Positions 51,864 to 61,083 are shown, counted from the first letter of the stretch. The stretch is 64,000 nt of DNA from Vibrio natriegens NBRC 15636 = ATCC 14048 = DSM 759 (GCF_035621455.1 NZ_CP141823.1:806001-870000), one strand, 5' to 3'. A program made the numbers and translations. Notes: generated from the letters alone by a model not told the origin.

Positions 51864-52329
51864 GACTCAAGCCCATAAAGCCTTCTAATTAAACATTAGT
51901 GACAAATAGGTTCATAACTAGGTTTTCTTATCATGCATAGCACATCAAAACCGGTGATTATTTAGGCATAACAAATAGACAATGTGGCACCTGAGCCCTC
52001 ACTCTCCTAGCGCCTTTAGTTGTAAGAATTCCCAAGATATTCAGACAAATAAATACGCTTCATTTTGATTTTTCTTTAAGTGCGTAAACGATAAATACTG
52101 CTTCTGCAGAATATTTTTAGATTATTGACTCAAGATTGTATTTCACGTGCAACAGCGTACGATTTTTATTTAACTTCTCTCAAGTGACTCGAAAAACGCT
52201 TTGATTTTTTTTGACGAAAAAAAACTCTCTGAAATGCTAAACGTGATGCTTTTGCAGGTGGTGCCGGACTTTGGCGTAAGAGCAGATTGTGTTTGTGATA
52301 GAACATGAATCTAAGGATAGAGAGAAGTT
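51864..52329. other. Intergenic region upstream of chiA
   Basis: About 465 bases with no convincing gene. It must contain the chiA promoter, since a ribosome-binding site (AGAGAAG) immediately precedes its ATG. The stretch 52020-52230 is AT-rich. No clear palindrome was identified by eye. Confidence 0.5.
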
Positions 52330-54879
52330 ATGATTCGATTTAACCTATGTGCCGCAGGCGTTGCTTTGGCATTATCCGGAGCGACTGTCGCTGCTCCAAC
52401 TGCACCAAGTATTGATCTGTACGGTTCCAACAACCTTCAGTTTTCTAAAATTGAATTGGCCATGGAAACCACATCCGGTTACCACAATATGGTGACCTAC
52501 CATGACCAAGCAAAGATTGCGGTGACATTCAACCAGTGGAGCGGCTCGACGGGCGACACATACAACATCTACTTTGATGGTACCCAAGTAGCCACTGGCG
52601 CCATTACCAGCAGCCAAACCACCGCCAACTTCGAATATGGTCAAGGCGGTTTGTATCAAATGGAGATCGAAGCGTGTGATGAAACAGGTTGTGCGAGAAG
52701 TGCCCCGGCTGAAATTACCATCGCTGACACTGATGGCTCGCACTTAAAACCGCTTACGATGAATGTGGATCCAAACAACAAATCTTACAGCACAGACCCT
52801 AGCGTGGTGATGGGGACTTACTTTGTTGAGTGGGGCATTTATGGCCGTAACTACACCGTAGACAATATTCCGGCAGACAACCTAACCCACATCCTTTACG
52901 GCTTCATCCCAATTTGTGGCCCTAATGAATCCGTTAAATCCGTTGGCGGGAATAGCTTTAACGCGTTGCAAACCGCCTGTAACGGCGTACCTGATTATGA
53001 AGTCGTTATCCATGACCCATGGGCAGCGTACCAAAAGAGCTTCCCACAAGCCGGTCATGAATACAGCACTCCGATCAAGGGCAACTACGCAATGCTGATG
53101 GCCTTGAAACAACGTAACCCTGAGCTGAAAATCATCCCATCGATTGGTGGCTGGACTCTGTCTGATCCATTCTTTGATTTCGTCGATAAAGCCAATCGAG
53201 ATACCTTTGTGGCTTCCGTTAAAAAATTCCTCAACACATGGAAGTTTTACGATGGCGTCGATATTGACTGGGAATTCCCTGGCGGCGGCGGTGCAGCGAC
53301 AGACCGAGGCGACCCCGTCAACGATGGCCCCGCATATGTTGCTTTAATGCGTGAACTGCGTGCAATGTTGGATGAGTTAGAGGCAGAGACAGGCCGAACA
53401 TACGAACTCACTTCAGCCATTGGTGTGGGTTACGACAAGATCGAAGACGTTGACTACGCGGACGCGGTCCAATACATGGATTACATTTTCGCGATGACCT
53501 ACGACTTCTACGGTGGTTGGAACAACGTACCGGGGCATCAGACCGCCCTTTACTGCGGTTCGTTCATGCGCCCTGGTCAGTGTGATGGCAGTGGTGTTGA
53601 TGAAAACGGCGAACCGTTCAAAGGGCCAGCCTATACTGCAGACAACGGTATCCAGCTTCTTCTCGCCCAAGGCGTCCCTGCCAACAAGCTCGTACTCGGT
53701 ACTGCTATGTACGGTCGTGGCTGGGAAGGGGTAACACCGGACACCCTAACCGATCCAAATGATCCAATGACAGGTACTGCAACTGGCAAGCTAAAAGGCA
53801 GTACTGCACAAGGTGTCTGGGAAGCTGGCGTTATCGATTACAAAGGCATTAAGTCATTCATGCTTGGAGCGAATAGCACTGGGATCAACGGCTTTGAATA
53901 CGGTTACGATGATCTGGCAGAAGCGCCGTGGGTATGGAACCGCTCAACGGGCGAGCTGATTACTTTTGATGACCACCGTTCCGTGCTAGCAAAAGGCAAC
54001 TACGCTAAAACGCTTGGGCTTGCGGGTCTGTTCTCTTGGGAAATTGATGCAGATAACGGCGATATCCTCAATGCTATGCACGAAGGTATGTCAGGTGCGG
54101 TTATTGAGCTGCCAAACCGCGCTCCAACAGCAACCGCTGGCGCAGATCAATCCGTAGCTGGTCCTGCAACCGTGACGCTAGATGGCAGCCAGTCCACCGA
54201 TTCTGACGGTACTATCGCCAGCTACGCTTGGGAGCAAACATCTGGTACAGCAGTAACCCTGACCGGAGCAAATAGTGCGAACGCAAGCTTCGATGTGGCT
54301 GAAGTAACCGCAGAAGAACAACTGACGTTCAAACTCACAGTAACAGATAACGAAGGTGCAACCGCTTCTGATCTTGTTGTGGTCACCGTGAAGCCAGCAG
54401 GCGTTATCGAACCACCTCAAAACACAGTGCCAGTTGCACAAATCACCGCTCCAGCAACAGCGAATGCAGGTGAGGTTGTGGTCATAGACGCGTCGGGATC
54501 TAGCGACGCAGACAACGACACACTCACGTTTATCTGGACGCTACCACAAGGTTTAAACGCGACCGTTGAAGGTGCAAAAGTGACCTTTACTGCTGCTGAG
54601 TACTCCGAGGATACCAGCCTAAACTTCGCGGTGAGTGTGAGTGACGGTGAAGCATCCGCGACAGCAAGTACAACCATAGTCGTTGCACAATACACCACAG
54701 ATCCGAATACGGGCACATGTGATAACGCTTGGGATTCAGATGCGGTTTACACAGGGGGTGATCAGGTGACGCATGCTGGCAGTACTTGGGAGGCGAAGTG
54801 GTGGACTCGCGGCGAGGACCCAACAACGACAGGTGAATGGGGTGTTTGGAAACAAGTAGGCACAGCGAGCTGCAACTAA
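52330..54879 (+). CDS. chiA: Secreted chitinase A (GH18)
   Basis: An 849-residue secreted chitinase. A signal peptide (residues 1 to about 22, cut near VAA) leads into an N-terminal ChiA-type fibronectin-like domain (about 23-135). The GH18 barrel contains SIGGW and the catalytic DGVDIDWE (residues 308-315) with the proton donor Glu315, the residue number of V. harveyi chitinase A. MYGRGWEGV and LFSWEIDAD complete the barrel. Two PKD/Ig-like domains (about 598-695 and 698-795) precede a C-terminal CBM5/12 chitin-binding domain (800-849: WDSDAVYTGGDQV, WWTRGEDP). It hydrolyses chitin to chitooligosaccharides. Transcribed alone. Confidence 0.97.
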   Translation: MIRFNLCAAGVALALSGATVAAPTAPSIDLYGSNNLQFSKIELAMETTSGYHNMVTYHDQAKIAVTFNQWSGSTGDTYNIYFDGTQVATGAITSSQTTANFEYGQGGLYQMEIEACDETGCARSAPAEITIADTDGSHLKPLTMNVDPNNKSYSTDPSVVMGTYFVEWGIYGRNYTVDNIPADNLTHILYGFIPICGPNESVKSVGGNSFNALQTACNGVPDYEVVIHDPWAAYQKSFPQAGHEYSTPIKGNYAMLMALKQRNPELKIIPSIGGWTLSDPFFDFVDKANRDTFVASVKKFLNTWKFYDGVDIDWEFPGGGGAATDRGDPVNDGPAYVALMRELRAMLDELEAETGRTYELTSAIGVGYDKIEDVDYADAVQYMDYIFAMTYDFYGGWNNVPGHQTALYCGSFMRPGQCDGSGVDENGEPFKGPAYTADNGIQLLLAQGVPANKLVLGTAMYGRGWEGVTPDTLTDPNDPMTGTATGKLKGSTAQGVWEAGVIDYKGIKSFMLGANSTGINGFEYGYDDLAEAPWVWNRSTGELITFDDHRSVLAKGNYAKTLGLAGLFSWEIDADNGDILNAMHEGMSGAVIELPNRAPTATAGADQSVAGPATVTLDGSQSTDSDGTIASYAWEQTSGTAVTLTGANSANASFDVAEVTAEEQLTFKLTVTDNEGATASDLVVVTVKPAGVIEPPQNTVPVAQITAPATANAGEVVVIDASGSSDADNDTLTFIWTLPQGLNATVEGAKVTFTAAEYSEDTSLNFAVSVSDGEASATASTTIVVAQYTTDPNTGTCDNAWDSDAVYTGGDQVTHAGSTWEAKWWTRGEDPTTTGEWGVWKQVGTASCN

Positions 54880-54931
54880 GCCGCACTAACCAAGCTACTT
54901 TCTACAAAGCTAAAGCATAACCATGATGTTT

Positions 54932-54972
54932 AAAGGACAAGGGCAGCACTCGCTTCCTTGTCCTTTATTTTT
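54932..54972. terminator. Bidirectional terminator after chiA
   Basis: An 11-bp stem AAAGGACAAGG / CCTTGTCCTTT with a 13-nt loop and ATTTTTAT, between the convergent chiA and hydrolase genes. Confidence 0.85.
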
Positions 54973-54981
54973 ATAAAACCA

Positions 54982-55839
54982 CTACGCTTTAGATTCGATT
55001 AAGCGGTCAAAACTTTGAAATACTTGCTCGCACTTCATGACTCGGCCATGGCCTTGACCTTGCGTGGTGACTAACTCAACATTGGCGATGTCCTCCGCCG
55101 CTTTTGCTGAGATACTGTGTTTAGTGAACTTGTCTTGCTCATCGTGAACAATAATCGTCACTGACTCACGCTCAGAAAGGCGTTTTAGCGGGTCAATTGA
55201 CTGTAACGGGTAATCAAACTGCGCTTCCACTTCTGATACCACTGCATGAAACAGCTTCATGGAATAGCCTGAGCGCGCAATACTACCAAACAGGTTTTCT
55301 ACATAGTTTAGAACAGGCGCGATGAGCAAAAATGGCTTGTTCTCCAGTTTGCTGTGACGACATTCCAGTGCAGAAGCGGTACCCATGCTGTGACCAATTA
55401 CTCCCGCAATGTCATCAACCGAATCCAACACATCTTCAAGACCACGAATAAAACCGGGGATGTGACCATACTGACCTTCACTCTCACCGTGAGCAGGATG
55501 GTCGTAAGCCAGTGCGGTAAAGCCTTTCGCGGCGATATGTTCCATCAGAGGAAAAAACTGGCTCGCGGTTCCCGACCAACCGTGAGTCAGAACCCAAATA
55601 GGGCCAGCTCCAAGTGAGTAGGTTTTAATCACACCATCAAACCCTTGGATCTCCCCTTTGACCAAACCTTGAGGCTCTGCATTTTTCGGTTTAGTACGCA
55701 CCGGCGTCAAAAGGAGCTTTCTTGCAGTACTTTTGGCGTGTGACGGTGCCAGAGTGTGATGTAGACGGGTACTGATATTAACCAAGCTACGTTTAACGCT
55801 AAAACGCTGCGAAGTATTAAAGTAAATTTTGTCGCTCAT
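54982..55839 (-). CDS. Alpha/beta hydrolase
   Basis: A 285-residue alpha/beta-hydrolase-fold protein. The oxyanion region is VLTHGWSGTASQF and the nucleophile elbow is GVIGHSMGTAS (GxSxG). The acid and base are plausibly in IIVHDEQDKFT and GQGHGRVMK. There is no signal peptide. The ATG at 55839 has AAGGGA at good distance. It is encoded downstream of a TetR-family gene on the same strand, and an identical operator-like motif precedes both, so it is probably the TetR target. The substrate is unknown (esterase or peroxidase-like). Confidence 0.88.
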   Translation of the reverse strand: MSDKIYFNTSQRFSVKRSLVNISTRLHHTLAPSHAKSTARKLLLTPVRTKPKNAEPQGLVKGEIQGFDGVIKTYSLGAGPIWVLTHGWSGTASQFFPLMEHIAAKGFTALAYDHPAHGESEGQYGHIPGFIRGLEDVLDSVDDIAGVIGHSMGTASALECRHSKLENKPFLLIAPVLNYVENLFGSIARSGYSMKLFHAVVSEVEAQFDYPLQSIDPLKRLSERESVTIIVHDEQDKFTKHSISAKAAEDIANVELVTTQGQGHGRVMKCEQVFQSFDRLIESKA

Positions 55840-55868
55840 GATCTTTCCCTTAACTAGCAGCACAAAAT

Positions 55869-55882
55869 AGAACGGTCGTGCT
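55869..55882. promoter_or_regulatory. Candidate TetR operator, copy 1
   Basis: AGAACGGTCGTGCT, an imperfect palindrome with core ACG-N2-CGT, followed by TTTT. It lies 30 bases upstream of the hydrolase start and recurs (AGCACGGTCGTTCT, then TTTT) upstream of the adjacent tetR gene. Confidence 0.65.
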
Positions 55883-55896
55883 TTTTGTGCTGATAA

Positions 55897-55921
55897 GAAA
55901 GAGCGAACTCTGTCGCTCTAT
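55897..55921 (-). terminator. Terminator of the TetR-family gene
   Basis: On the minus strand, AGAGCGA and TCGCTCT pair around a 6-nt loop and are followed by TTCTTA, 49 bases after the stop. Because the hydrolase gene follows it on the same strand, expression of that gene is likely from its own promoter. Confidence 0.65.
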
Positions 55922-55969
55922 CTAATATATTGAATGCGTTTATGTTTTAACTGACTCGAAACCGGATAT

Positions 55970-56560
55970 TTACGCCTTCCAACGAGCAAACAAGTTATCT
56001 ATCCCTTGCCAGAACAGTCTCTGACTCTCTGCCTCGCCTTTAATCGAATAAAACACATGCGCGCTTAGATACTGTCCGTACAGATCAAAGGTTGCCTGCT
56101 TGGTGTCTAAATCACTTGAGAACTCACGATTATCTTTTCCTTTCGCGATTTGTATTTCTAAGTAGTTCAACCATGTATTAATCGACTTTCTCAACGCCAC
56201 TTGTAATGGACAATCATCCTCTGCAGTATCGTTCCAGGCATCAAGAAACATACAACTACCCTGAAAAGAGTGGTTCCAAGTCATCCATGAATCTAACAAC
56301 CCACGAATTTTTCTCTCTATGTGATCATCCCCTAGCTCCCGAACAGGCTCGATCACCCGAGAGGTAAAGACTTGATTCGCGTGCTCGAGCACCGAAAGCT
56401 GCAAGTTCAGCTTAGAGTTAAAATGAGCAAACAGGCCACTTTTCGACATCCCACACAGCTTTGCCAGTTCACCAATGGTAAGGCTTTCCAGCCCCTCTTC
56501 ACTGGCAATCTCAAAGGCTCGTTGCAGAATAAACTCTTTCGTTACTTTTCCTTTTTTCAT
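55970..56560 (-). CDS. TetR/AcrR-family transcriptional regulator
   Basis: A 196-residue TetR-type repressor. The N-terminal helix-turn-helix is ILQRAFEIASEEGLESLTIGELAKLCGMSKSGLFAHFNSK; the C-terminal region is the ligand-binding dimerisation domain. The two candidate operators (55869-55882 and 56573-56586) suggest that it represses the hydrolase and itself. The ligand is unknown. Confidence 0.92.
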   Translation of the reverse strand: MKKGKVTKEFILQRAFEIASEEGLESLTIGELAKLCGMSKSGLFAHFNSKLNLQLSVLEHANQVFTSRVIEPVRELGDDHIERKIRGLLDSWMTWNHSFQGSCMFLDAWNDTAEDDCPLQVALRKSINTWLNYLEIQIAKGKDNREFSSDLDTKQATFDLYGQYLSAHVFYSIKGEAESQRLFWQGIDNLFARWKA

Positions 56561-56572
56561 AATAGTATTTTT

Positions 56573-56586
56573 AGCACGGTCGTTCT
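56573..56586. promoter_or_regulatory. Candidate TetR operator, copy 2
   Basis: AGCACGGTCGTTCT, followed by TTTT, is nearly identical to the motif at 55869-55882. It begins 13 bases upstream of the tetR start codon, where repressor binding would block its own transcription. Confidence 0.65.
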
Positions 56587-56810
56587 TTTATGCAAGGTTT
56601 AGTGTTCTGGTCTAACCATTCATTGGCAAGAACAATTGCAACGATCGGTATATTGAGTTCCGTGATAGGTATATAAATGAGAAGCTTGAACCACGTCTGA
56701 ATTTAAAACATTACCTGTCACCAAGAGAGCATGAGTTGATTTCTTCACGTACACCGTTATTCGGGAACTGTTACTTTCGCTGAATAGTTTTATGTTCAGG
56801 TAAGTAATTT

Positions 56811-57836
56811 ATGACAACCAAAAAGAAGATCGCCAGTTTAGAATTTGCCCGAATCATCGCCATGTTAGCGATAATTGGTCTTCACTGTCAGATGGCTCTC
56901 TCGTACTGGCAATGGGGCGAGGTGCCCTGGGTCGGTTACATTATTAACCAGATGTCACGTTTTGCGGTTCCTTTGTTTTTCCTTATTTCTGGCTATTTGA
57001 TTCAGCCCAAACTCAGTACCAATCCAATTAAAACACTAAAGAGCTACGCCAAACCGTTAATCAGGATCTGGGTGGTGTGGAGTGTGATTTGCCTAGTCGT
57101 ACCGTTCCGATGGCAGACTGTCTATGAAGTGGGTTACTTAGCAGAGCGACAAGGTTACTGGGATTATCTGATGCAATCCCCGATTAACTCATTGCTAGAA
57201 GGGGGCTTGGTTCATTTGTGGTTCCTGCCGGCACTCCTGATAGCCGTGACACTTATCGCTTTTCTGGTCAAAGCTGGGCAGTCTCGACTCCTACTTCCTA
57301 TCGCTTTATTGTTTTACGTGTATGGAGTTTTAGCAGGAAGTTACTCTACATTAACTGAACTGCCAGCTCCGTTTTTCACTCGCAATGGCCCTTTCTTTAG
57401 TACATTACTGGTTGTACTGGGTTATCTGGCCAGAGAGAAACAATGGCAATGGTCTGGCAGCAAAGCCTTGCTTCTGATGGTGATCGGTTTGGGGCTTCAC
57501 TTTGCAGAAGCCAATCGACTGATGCAACACAACGTTATGTTTAACACTCATGATTTCTTATTTGGGACCGTTATTTGGTCACTTGGTATTTTCATGTGGC
57601 TACTTGCTAACCCCAATTTTGGCAATATGTCATGGGTGCACAAGTGGTCACCGAGCGTCTTAGGAATCTACGTTAGCCACCTACTGGTGGTAATTATCAT
57701 GATGAATGTAGCTGGCATTCTCCTATTACAAGGTTTAGTTAATGATGTTTTCATTTACTCAACCACCATTGTCGCCACATTGCTTTTAGTCAAAAGTATT
57801 GAGGCTTCACCACTAAGAAAACTATTACTTAGATAA
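56811..57836 (+). CDS. Acyltransferase-family membrane protein
   Basis: A 341-residue inner-membrane protein with about ten hydrophobic segments, of the acyltransferase-3 (OafA/WecH) family. The N-terminus SLEFARIIAMLAIIGLHCQMA carries the conserved Arg and His of the family (R-x10-H), and FAVPLFFLISGYLI is typical. Members O-acetylate surface or membrane sugars. WecH and OatB-like proteins are alternatives. The gene appears monocistronic. Confidence 0.88.
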   Translation: MTTKKKIASLEFARIIAMLAIIGLHCQMALSYWQWGEVPWVGYIINQMSRFAVPLFFLISGYLIQPKLSTNPIKTLKSYAKPLIRIWVVWSVICLVVPFRWQTVYEVGYLAERQGYWDYLMQSPINSLLEGGLVHLWFLPALLIAVTLIAFLVKAGQSRLLLPIALLFYVYGVLAGSYSTLTELPAPFFTRNGPFFSTLLVVLGYLAREKQWQWSGSKALLLMVIGLGLHFAEANRLMQHNVMFNTHDFLFGTVIWSLGIFMWLLANPNFGNMSWVHKWSPSVLGIYVSHLLVVIIMMNVAGILLLQGLVNDVFIYSTTIVATLLLVKSIEASPLRKLLLR

Positions 57837-58031
57837 ATCAATAAAATGCGAGTCATAGCTTGCTCTGACACGTTCGTTGGAGCAAGCCAAACAAAAATGA
57901 GAGTGAGCTCTCACTGGCTAAAATTTTAGCGCTATGAGCCTCAATAATTTTGTCGATACTCACAAAAAACATTGAGCATTTCCTTTAGATTTACCCAATA
58001 AATAAAACACTGCTCATTTAACGGAGGCTGT
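57837..58031. other. Intergenic region with a hairpin
   Basis: Holds a possible stem CTTGCTC (57859-57865) with GAGCAAG (57880-57886), which could be a weak terminator of the acyltransferase gene but has no T-run. No further feature is seen before the small ORF at 58032. Confidence 0.35.
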
Positions 58032-58148
58032 ATGTGGGCACCTCAAGGAGTCACTCCTTTTTTAGAAATAAGCCATTGGCTGACTTACGGTTTGTATGCC
58101 GCAGCGATTTTATGTTGCGTAGCGGGTATCGTGTCACTAAGAAAATAG
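58032..58148 (+). CDS. Small membrane peptide (38 residues)
   Basis: ATG at 58032 with a strong GGAGG ribosome-binding site five bases upstream; the stop is at 58146-58148. The peptide begins MWAPQGVTPF, has one transmembrane helix (about residues 15-34, WLTYGLYAAAILCCVAGIVS) and a positively charged end (RK). It is too short for routine gene calling. It lies 94 bases before nhaD in the same direction, so it may be cotranscribed. Unknown function. Confidence 0.6.
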   Translation: MWAPQGVTPFLEISHWLTYGLYAAAILCCVAGIVSLRK

Positions 58149-58242
58149 TGGCATAACGCCCTGTTCCTACCGTTAATTCGAGCTTTCTCACAACTAACCT
58201 CTTAATTTATGGCTACTATTTCTCCAACAAGACAAGGGAGAA

Positions 58243-59679
58243 ATGTCTATGCCAATTTACCCAATTGTGGCTTTCTGCTGTTTGTTATTCTCAAGCTCCA
58301 GCATGGCTGCGGTCACCAGCGAGCTCAACCTAATTAATTCTACCGTTGGCTATACCGCTCTGGTTCTGTTTTCTATTGCTTACGCTCTGGTTATGCTGGA
58401 AGAGTATCTCAAGATGAGAAAATCCAAGCCTGTACTGCTTGCAGCAGGGTTAATTTGGATTCTGATCGGGTACACCTTTACTCAACACAACCAACAGGAT
58501 GTTGCTAAAGCTGCGTTAGAGCACAACTTGCTTGAATACGCAGAATTGCTGCTATTTCTATTAGTGGCGATGACTTACATCAACGCCATGGAAGAGCGAA
58601 GACTCTTTGACTCTTTACAAGCGTGGATGGTGGGTAAGGGTTTCGGCTTTAAAAAGCTGTTTTGGCTGACAGGTTTCCTCGCATTCATTATTTCACCCAT
58701 CGCGGATAACTTAACGACGGCACTGTTGATGTGTGCTGTAGTAATGAAAGTCTCTGGCGACAACCCAAAATTCGTCAATCTGGCTTGTATCAATATCGTC
58801 GTCGCCGCCAACGCGGGCGGTGCATTCAGCCCTTTTGGTGATATTACAACGTTAATGGTCTGGCAAGCGGGTCACGTCAGATTTTCTGAATTTCTTCCTC
58901 TGTTTATCCCTTCTTTGGTCAACTATTTAGTCCCTGCCTTTTTGATGTCGCTGTTTGTACCAAACACCAAACCCAATACCAAACATGAGCACGTGGAGCT
59001 GAAACGCGGAGCAAGACGCATTGTTCTGTTATTCATTCTGACCATCGCTACCGCCGTCTCTTTCCATGCCGTGCTGCACTTCCCTCCTGTGATAGGCATG
59101 ATGATGGGCTTGGCTTACCTGCAATTTTTTGGCTATTTCCTACGTCGGACACTCAAGCAGTCTTTAGCGAAAAAAACGGCAATCGCGATTGCGAATGGCG
59201 ACGAGCAGGCTCTGAAACGTATCGGTTCCGTCGTGCCGTTTGATGTGTTCCATCGTGTGTCACGTGCGGAGTGGGATACCTTACTCTTCTTCTACGGAGT
59301 CGTAATGTGCGTTGGTGGGCTTAGCTTGCTTGGTTATTTAGAGCTGGTTTCTCATGTGATGTACACCGAATGGAATCCAATGTGGGCGAACGTAATGGTT
59401 GGCATACTTTCAGCCATCGTGGATAACATTCCAGTGATGTTTGCCGTATTAACCATGCAGCCTGATATGTCTGTCGGCAACTGGCTGCTGGTCACACTCA
59501 CTGCGGGTGTCGGTGGTAGTTTACTCTCGATTGGTTCGGCCGCTGGCGTCGCGTTAATGGGCGCAGCACGTGGTCAATACACTTTCTTTGGCCACTTAAA
59601 GTGGACACCGGTGATTGCTCTGGGTTACGCCACCAGCATCGCTGCACATGTCTGGATGAATGGTGGCTTGTTTCAGTAA
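58243..59679 (+). CDS. nhaD: Na+/H+ antiporter NhaD
   Basis: A 478-residue inner-membrane antiporter. The N-terminal hydrophobic stretch may be a signal anchor. Characteristic sequences are FIISPIADNLTTALLM and IVVAANAGGAFSPFGDITTLMVWQ, the NhaD/IT superfamily core, and AIVDNIPVMFAVL and GSAAGVALMG in the second half. In vibrios NhaD extrudes Na+ (and Li+) at alkaline pH. It is preceded by a 38-residue membrane peptide and followed by a convergent GFA gene two bases away. The ATG at 58243 (or the second one at 58249) follows GGGAG. Confidence 0.93.
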   Translation: MSMPIYPIVAFCCLLFSSSSMAAVTSELNLINSTVGYTALVLFSIAYALVMLEEYLKMRKSKPVLLAAGLIWILIGYTFTQHNQQDVAKAALEHNLLEYAELLLFLLVAMTYINAMEERRLFDSLQAWMVGKGFGFKKLFWLTGFLAFIISPIADNLTTALLMCAVVMKVSGDNPKFVNLACINIVVAANAGGAFSPFGDITTLMVWQAGHVRFSEFLPLFIPSLVNYLVPAFLMSLFVPNTKPNTKHEHVELKRGARRIVLLFILTIATAVSFHAVLHFPPVIGMMMGLAYLQFFGYFLRRTLKQSLAKKTAIAIANGDEQALKRIGSVVPFDVFHRVSRAEWDTLLFFYGVVMCVGGLSLLGYLELVSHVMYTEWNPMWANVMVGILSAIVDNIPVMFAVLTMQPDMSVGNWLLVTLTAGVGGSLLSIGSAAGVALMGAARGQYTFFGHLKWTPVIALGYATSIAAHVWMNGGLFQ

Positions 59680-59681
59680 CG

Positions 59682-60077
59682 CTATCTGTCCGATGGATGG
59701 TTCACGCCATCCATCACTTCAATATCACCTAGATCGTATGGATTTACACCATCAAGACACCCGACATTGTAACCATATTCAGTAGGGTCTGAGCGACGCT
59801 GGTGATGGGTATAAATACCGCATTCGCTACAGAAGTAATGTTTTGCGGTAAAGGTATTGAACTGATAAAGCTTAAGCTTTTCTTCTCCTTTAACAATTCG
59901 AATGCCACTTAGGGGGACAGAAGCCACAATAGCGCCACGACGACGGCACATAGAGCAATCACATCGTCTTGGTTTTTCAATGCCATTAGGTAGTGAAAGC
60001 TCTAGCTCCACTGCTCCACAATGACAACTCAGCCTATGCAAAGCGTTAATTTCAGTTGGTCCAACTCGCTTTATCAT
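59682..60077 (-). CDS. GFA-family (CENP-V/Fae-like) zinc protein
   Basis: A 131-residue protein of the glutathione-dependent formaldehyde-activating (GFA) family. Zinc-ligand cysteine sets are CHCGAVELEL (CxC), RRCDCSMCRRRGA (CxxC) and YFCSECGIYTHHQ (CxxCxxxT). Members are often called S-(hydroxymethyl)glutathione synthases, though for most the activity is unproven. The formaldehyde pair frmA/fghA is in the same window but about 23 kb away. It is convergent with nhaD, with a 2-base gap. Confidence 0.9.
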   Translation of the reverse strand: MIKRVGPTEINALHRLSCHCGAVELELSLPNGIEKPRRCDCSMCRRRGAIVASVPLSGIRIVKGEEKLKLYQFNTFTAKHYFCSECGIYTHHQRRSDPTEYGYNVGCLDGVNPYDLGDIEVMDGVNHPSDR

Positions 60078-60413
60078 GATTTTCCTTTCTTTTTCTAGCT
60101 CAACTTTACAACGTGTACATTATGTTAAACAGGCTAACAAAAATTCAATGTTTGTTGAAAACTCGACATTGGTCACTTTTCAAGACATTTTATGCGCAAG
60201 TAACCCAGACTTAAGCGGTTTCAGTGACAATTGGGAGGCTAACGATGGCGTGTTTTTCTGAAGTATTGCCAACCTCCCTAGCTCACGCAGCAGCATAACG
60301 TCATCAGGTTATATCAATACTATTGCAAATATTTTGGTGGCCACTTTGGCGACCGCATCCCCGACTCCAGCTGCCAATGTGGCTGGAAGGGTTTAAACCA
60401 AGGAAAAACTTTT
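60078..60413. other. Intergenic region before the yitT-like gene
   Basis: About 335 bases. An ORF of about 61 codons runs through its left half, from inside the GFA start to 60261, but it lacks a good ribosome-binding site and a recognisable pattern. The last 90 bases hold a possible structured leader (see findings). Nothing else is evident. Confidence 0.4.
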
Positions 60414-61022
60414 ATGGATAAAGATCATAGCTTTAGAGAGAACCTCTTGGCTCTGACGCTTGGCAGTGCGTTGGTGTCTTTGGGGGTTATTATTTTCAGC
60501 AAAGTTGGACTACTGACTGGCGGCACGGCAGGTTTAGCGATATTCCTCACCAAAGTGAGTGATTTCAGTTTTGGTCAAATCTTTTTCGCACTCAACCTCC
60601 CGTTCTACATTCTTTCTGTAACACGTATGGGCTGGCGATTTTCCATCAATACCTTTATTGCGGTGACGATTGTCTCTTTCGCGGTAGACCATCTGCATCA
60701 AGTGATTGAAATTTCGAGAATAAATATGGTGTATGCGGCACTTCTGGGTGGTGGACTGATCGGTATCGGAATGTTGGTTATCTTTCGCCATAAAATGAGC
60801 CTTGGTGGCTTTAACATTCTGGCGCTGTATCTACAGGAACGCTTCGGAATCCGGGCGGGTAAAGTACAGATGGCGTTGGATTGTGCCATTGTCATCATGT
60901 CTCTGTTTATCGTGGATGTTTACATCATCGCTCTATCTGTAATGGGGGCTGTGATTATCAACTTGATTCTTGCCATGAATCATAAACCTGGCCGTTACCA
61001 ACCCAAACCTCAGGAAGCATAA
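60414..61022 (+). CDS. YitT-family membrane protein
   Basis: A 202-residue inner-membrane protein with about six helices. Features of the YitT family are visible: LLTGGTAGLAIFL in the N-terminal region, GMLVIFRHKMSLGGFNILALYLQE and GKVQMALDCAIVI. It lacks the soluble DUF2179 domain found in longer Firmicutes homologues. Its function is unknown, and some homologues are annotated as transporters. CAAGGAAAAAC precedes the ATG as ribosome-binding site. Confidence 0.85.
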   Translation: MDKDHSFRENLLALTLGSALVSLGVIIFSKVGLLTGGTAGLAIFLTKVSDFSFGQIFFALNLPFYILSVTRMGWRFSINTFIAVTIVSFAVDHLHQVIEISRINMVYAALLGGGLIGIGMLVIFRHKMSLGGFNILALYLQERFGIRAGKVQMALDCAIVIMSLFIVDVYIIALSVMGAVIINLILAMNHKPGRYQPKPQEA

Positions 61023-61048
61023 TCGCCTGACAATGCCTGAAGAAATAG

Positions 61049-61083
61049 AAAAAGCCCCGAGCCAACGTCTCGGGGCTTTTTTA
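61049..61083. terminator. Bidirectional terminator between yitT and ogt
   Basis: Stem AAAAAGCCCCGAG / CTCGGGGCTTTTTT with a 7-nt loop, between convergent genes. Confidence 0.9.

Noticed and set aside
57859..57886. Hairpin after the acyltransferase gene
   Set aside because: Seven-base stem but no T-run on either strand, so not called as a terminator.
60076..60261. 61-codon ORF starting in the GFA gene leader
   Set aside because: No ribosome-binding site or recognisable domain; it overlaps the GFA start region, so chance is more likely, though a remnant cannot be excluded.
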